NCBI GenBank assembly: GCA_949752735.1
Contig: OX457040.1
Location: 6,926,597 to 6,990,596 of the forward strand
Reading direction: 5' to 3'
Source of the DNA: Lumbricus terrestris
Lineage: Eukaryota > Annelida > Clitellata > Crassiclitellata > Lumbricidae
DNA length: 64,000 nt
Of the stretch, positions 62,754 through 64,000 are shown in pieces (position 1 is the stretch's first letter; each line of letters starts with the position of its first letter). The position numbers and the translations under genes are program-made. Below the pieces are notes generated by a model. That model saw nothing but the letters and a program-made list of their open reading frames with translations, did no database searches and was not told the DNA's origin.

Positions 62754-64000
62754 CTATGCTTTATTAATATGTTTGTAAAGGACTCTAGAAACAAAGTTTC
62801 GGTCATCTTTGCTCGGAAGTTCAAAATTGTGCATACGAGCCCTGAGACCTGGACGACGGTTGTTCTTTGGCGGGAAAAGAGTTCGAAGGACATGGAAGTC
62901 GTTCCTGGCCACTGCATGCAGCAGTCGGTCCTCAGCCAAACCAACTCGCATTGCAACTGTTGCGGCACCTGATGGGAGGTAACCCAAACGCTGCGTTCTT
63001 ATGAGAAGTCTCTCGAGTCTCTGTCGATCTGCAGCAGTAGTAAGGCCCCACCAGGCAGGAGCAGCGTAGAGCAGCTTAGCAACAGTTGTTGCCTCTGTTA
63101 CGGCGTACATGGCTGTTTGAGGAAGTCCATTTGCTCGAAGTAACCTCAGAGCGTAAAGAGAACTTGCACATGATCCCAATACCTCATTGACATGGGATCC
63201 TACGCTGAGGTCTTGCTCCAAGGTGATACCTAAAATCCTACTTGAGTCAACGCGTTCCATTCCATCAAGTATTGGAGGATAAGCAGCTGCTCCTCGTCGA
63301 GCTATGATCATTTCCTTGGACTTGGTAGTATTTAGTCTAAGGTTGTTTCGTTCTGCCCATGTGGATACATGCTTCAATTCTTCACTGATGGTTGAACGCG
63401 TCCGTGATGGTACAGCTAAGTACGTGTCATCTGCATACTTCACTAGTATGTTCTCATGATGGATAGCTTGGAGGTCTGATACATTGATGTCAAATTTTGA
63501 CGACCCCAATCCCGATCCTTGGACCACACTAGCATTAATACTGGCCTCACCAGAAGACAGACCACAGAATTTGGTAATTTGCTTCCGTCCTTGTAGGAAG
63601 TTAATTAACCAGTTATAGATATTGTCTGGCATTTCAAGGCAGGAGAGTTTAACAGCGAGTGTGGAATGACGGACCGTATCAAATGCTTTAGAAAAGTCCA
63701 AGGAAATGAGAGTGACATAAGGACTGGTAGTGAGCATTGTAGTAACGTGTTGAAGAATGGCTATCAGAACAGCAGTGGTGGAACCGGTTGGCCTGAATGC
63801 GTATTGATCCTCAAGCTTTTGAAACATTGGCGGTAGAACAAAAGTCGGATAAATAAAGCGATGTACAATTTCTTTCTCAACAATTCTAGACAGAACTGGG
63901 GTAATGGAAATCGGTCTGAAGTCTGCAGGTGACACGGGAGAATTCACTTTGGCGACAGGATGTATTATAGCCATTCGCCATTGTTCTGGAACATGTGATA
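62754..64000 (-). CDS. LINE reverse transcriptase ORF, 5' part beyond the window
   Basis: An uninterrupted frame of over 406 codons reading leftward from the window edge; VPEQWRM lies upstream of the first ATG (63972-63974), so that ATG is not the true start. Counting from it, reverse transcriptase blocks follow in order: DFRPISITPVLSRIVEK (18-34), QYAFRPTGSTT (57-67), LISLDFSKAFDTVRH (89-103) with catalytic D93, VVQGSGLGSSKF (150-161), KYADDTYL (179-186) with the catalytic DD, NLRLNTTKSK (211-220), RILGITLEQDLSVGSHV (246-262) and a C-terminal YALRLLRANGLP..AKLLYAAPAWWG region. This fits a Jockey/CR1-like LINE, whose protein copies RNA at a nicked target. The usual PLLF after QGS is altered (LGSSKF). 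The stop is at 62754-62756. It could belong to a recently active copy. Confidence 0.92.
   Translation of the reverse strand, partial: SHVPEQWRMAIIHPVAKVNSPVSPADFRPISITPVLSRIVEKEIVHRFIYPTFVLPPMFQKLEDQYAFRPTGSTTAVLIAILQHVTTMLTTSPYVTLISLDFSKAFDTVRHSTLAVKLSCLEMPDNIYNWLINFLQGRKQITKFCGLSSGEASINASVVQGSGLGSSKFDINVSDLQAIHHENILVKYADDTYLAVPSRTRSTISEELKHVSTWAERNNLRLNTTKSKEMIIARRGAAAYPPILDGMERVDSSRILGITLEQDLSVGSHVNEVLGSCASSLYALRLLRANGLPQTAMYAVTEATTVAKLLYAAPAWWGLTTAADRQRLERLLIRTQRLGYLPSGAATVAMRVGLAEDRLLHAVARNDFHVLRTLFPPKNNRRPGLRARMHNFELPSKDDRNFVSRVLYKHINKA

Overview
This window looks like repeat-rich intergenic DNA from an animal, most likely a marine invertebrate. It is AT-rich and holds no convincing host gene, no intact tRNA or rRNA gene and no bacterial-type operon. 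The evidence for a metazoan is the mixture of tRNA-derived SINEs, LINE (non-LTR retrotransposon) remnants, hAT-like and piggyBac-like non-autonomous DNA transposons, a solo LTR and abundant microsatellites. I cannot name the species or phylum. I made all alignments by eye.

The commonest signal is a short promoter-like module, called R1 here. It is a TATA-like heptamer (TATATAG), a divergent spacer that is exactly 20 nt in many copies, then AAGGTGTCY. A CGACATCTTGTGGCTGCC-like block usually follows about 45 nt later. About 44 copies lie on both strands through the whole window. Two units that start with this module (R4, near 24.2-25.5 kb minus and 36.9-37.6 kb plus) also share an open reading frame resembling the first two transmembrane helices of a rhodopsin-type GPCR.

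Layout: 0-5 kb, an old repeat (R2) cut by a 2.1 kb hAT-like element carrying a 66/132-bp satellite, then a small hAT MITE and a LINE 3' remnant. 5-13 kb, diverged R1, R3 and SINE-like copies and a 965-bp piggyBac-like element flanked by TTAA. 13-18 kb, minisatellites, SINEs, a 144-bp hAT MITE and a 648-bp piggyBac-like MITE. 18-26 kb, GA/GGGA tracts, the second R2 copy, and R4 copy A interrupted by a second piggyBac-like MITE. 26-32 kb, SINE-C, GC-rich DNA, a 325-bp hAT MITE, and a 5'-truncated LINE with a 13-bp target-site duplication (TSD) whose RNase H region is split by a solo LTR. 32-40 kb, several SINE-A copies, a LINE 3' end sharing its tail with SINE-A, R4 copy B and an R1 cluster. 40-50 kb, R3, R1, LINE and SINE fragments. 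50.5-53 kb, a hAT-like element with a 90-bp array. 54.6-62.3 kb, two copies of one host segment; the first is split by a 4.4 kb DNA transposon with 15-bp-periodic inverted arms and a FLYWCH-like fragment, itself hit by a 2.84 kb hAT-like element. 62.7-64 kb, an open LINE reverse transcriptase ORF that runs off the window.

Because several old repeats occur twice, one copy often preserves the empty target site of an insertion in the other. That makes the order of events unusually readable: old R1-R4 units first, then duplication, then LINE, hAT and piggyBac insertions.
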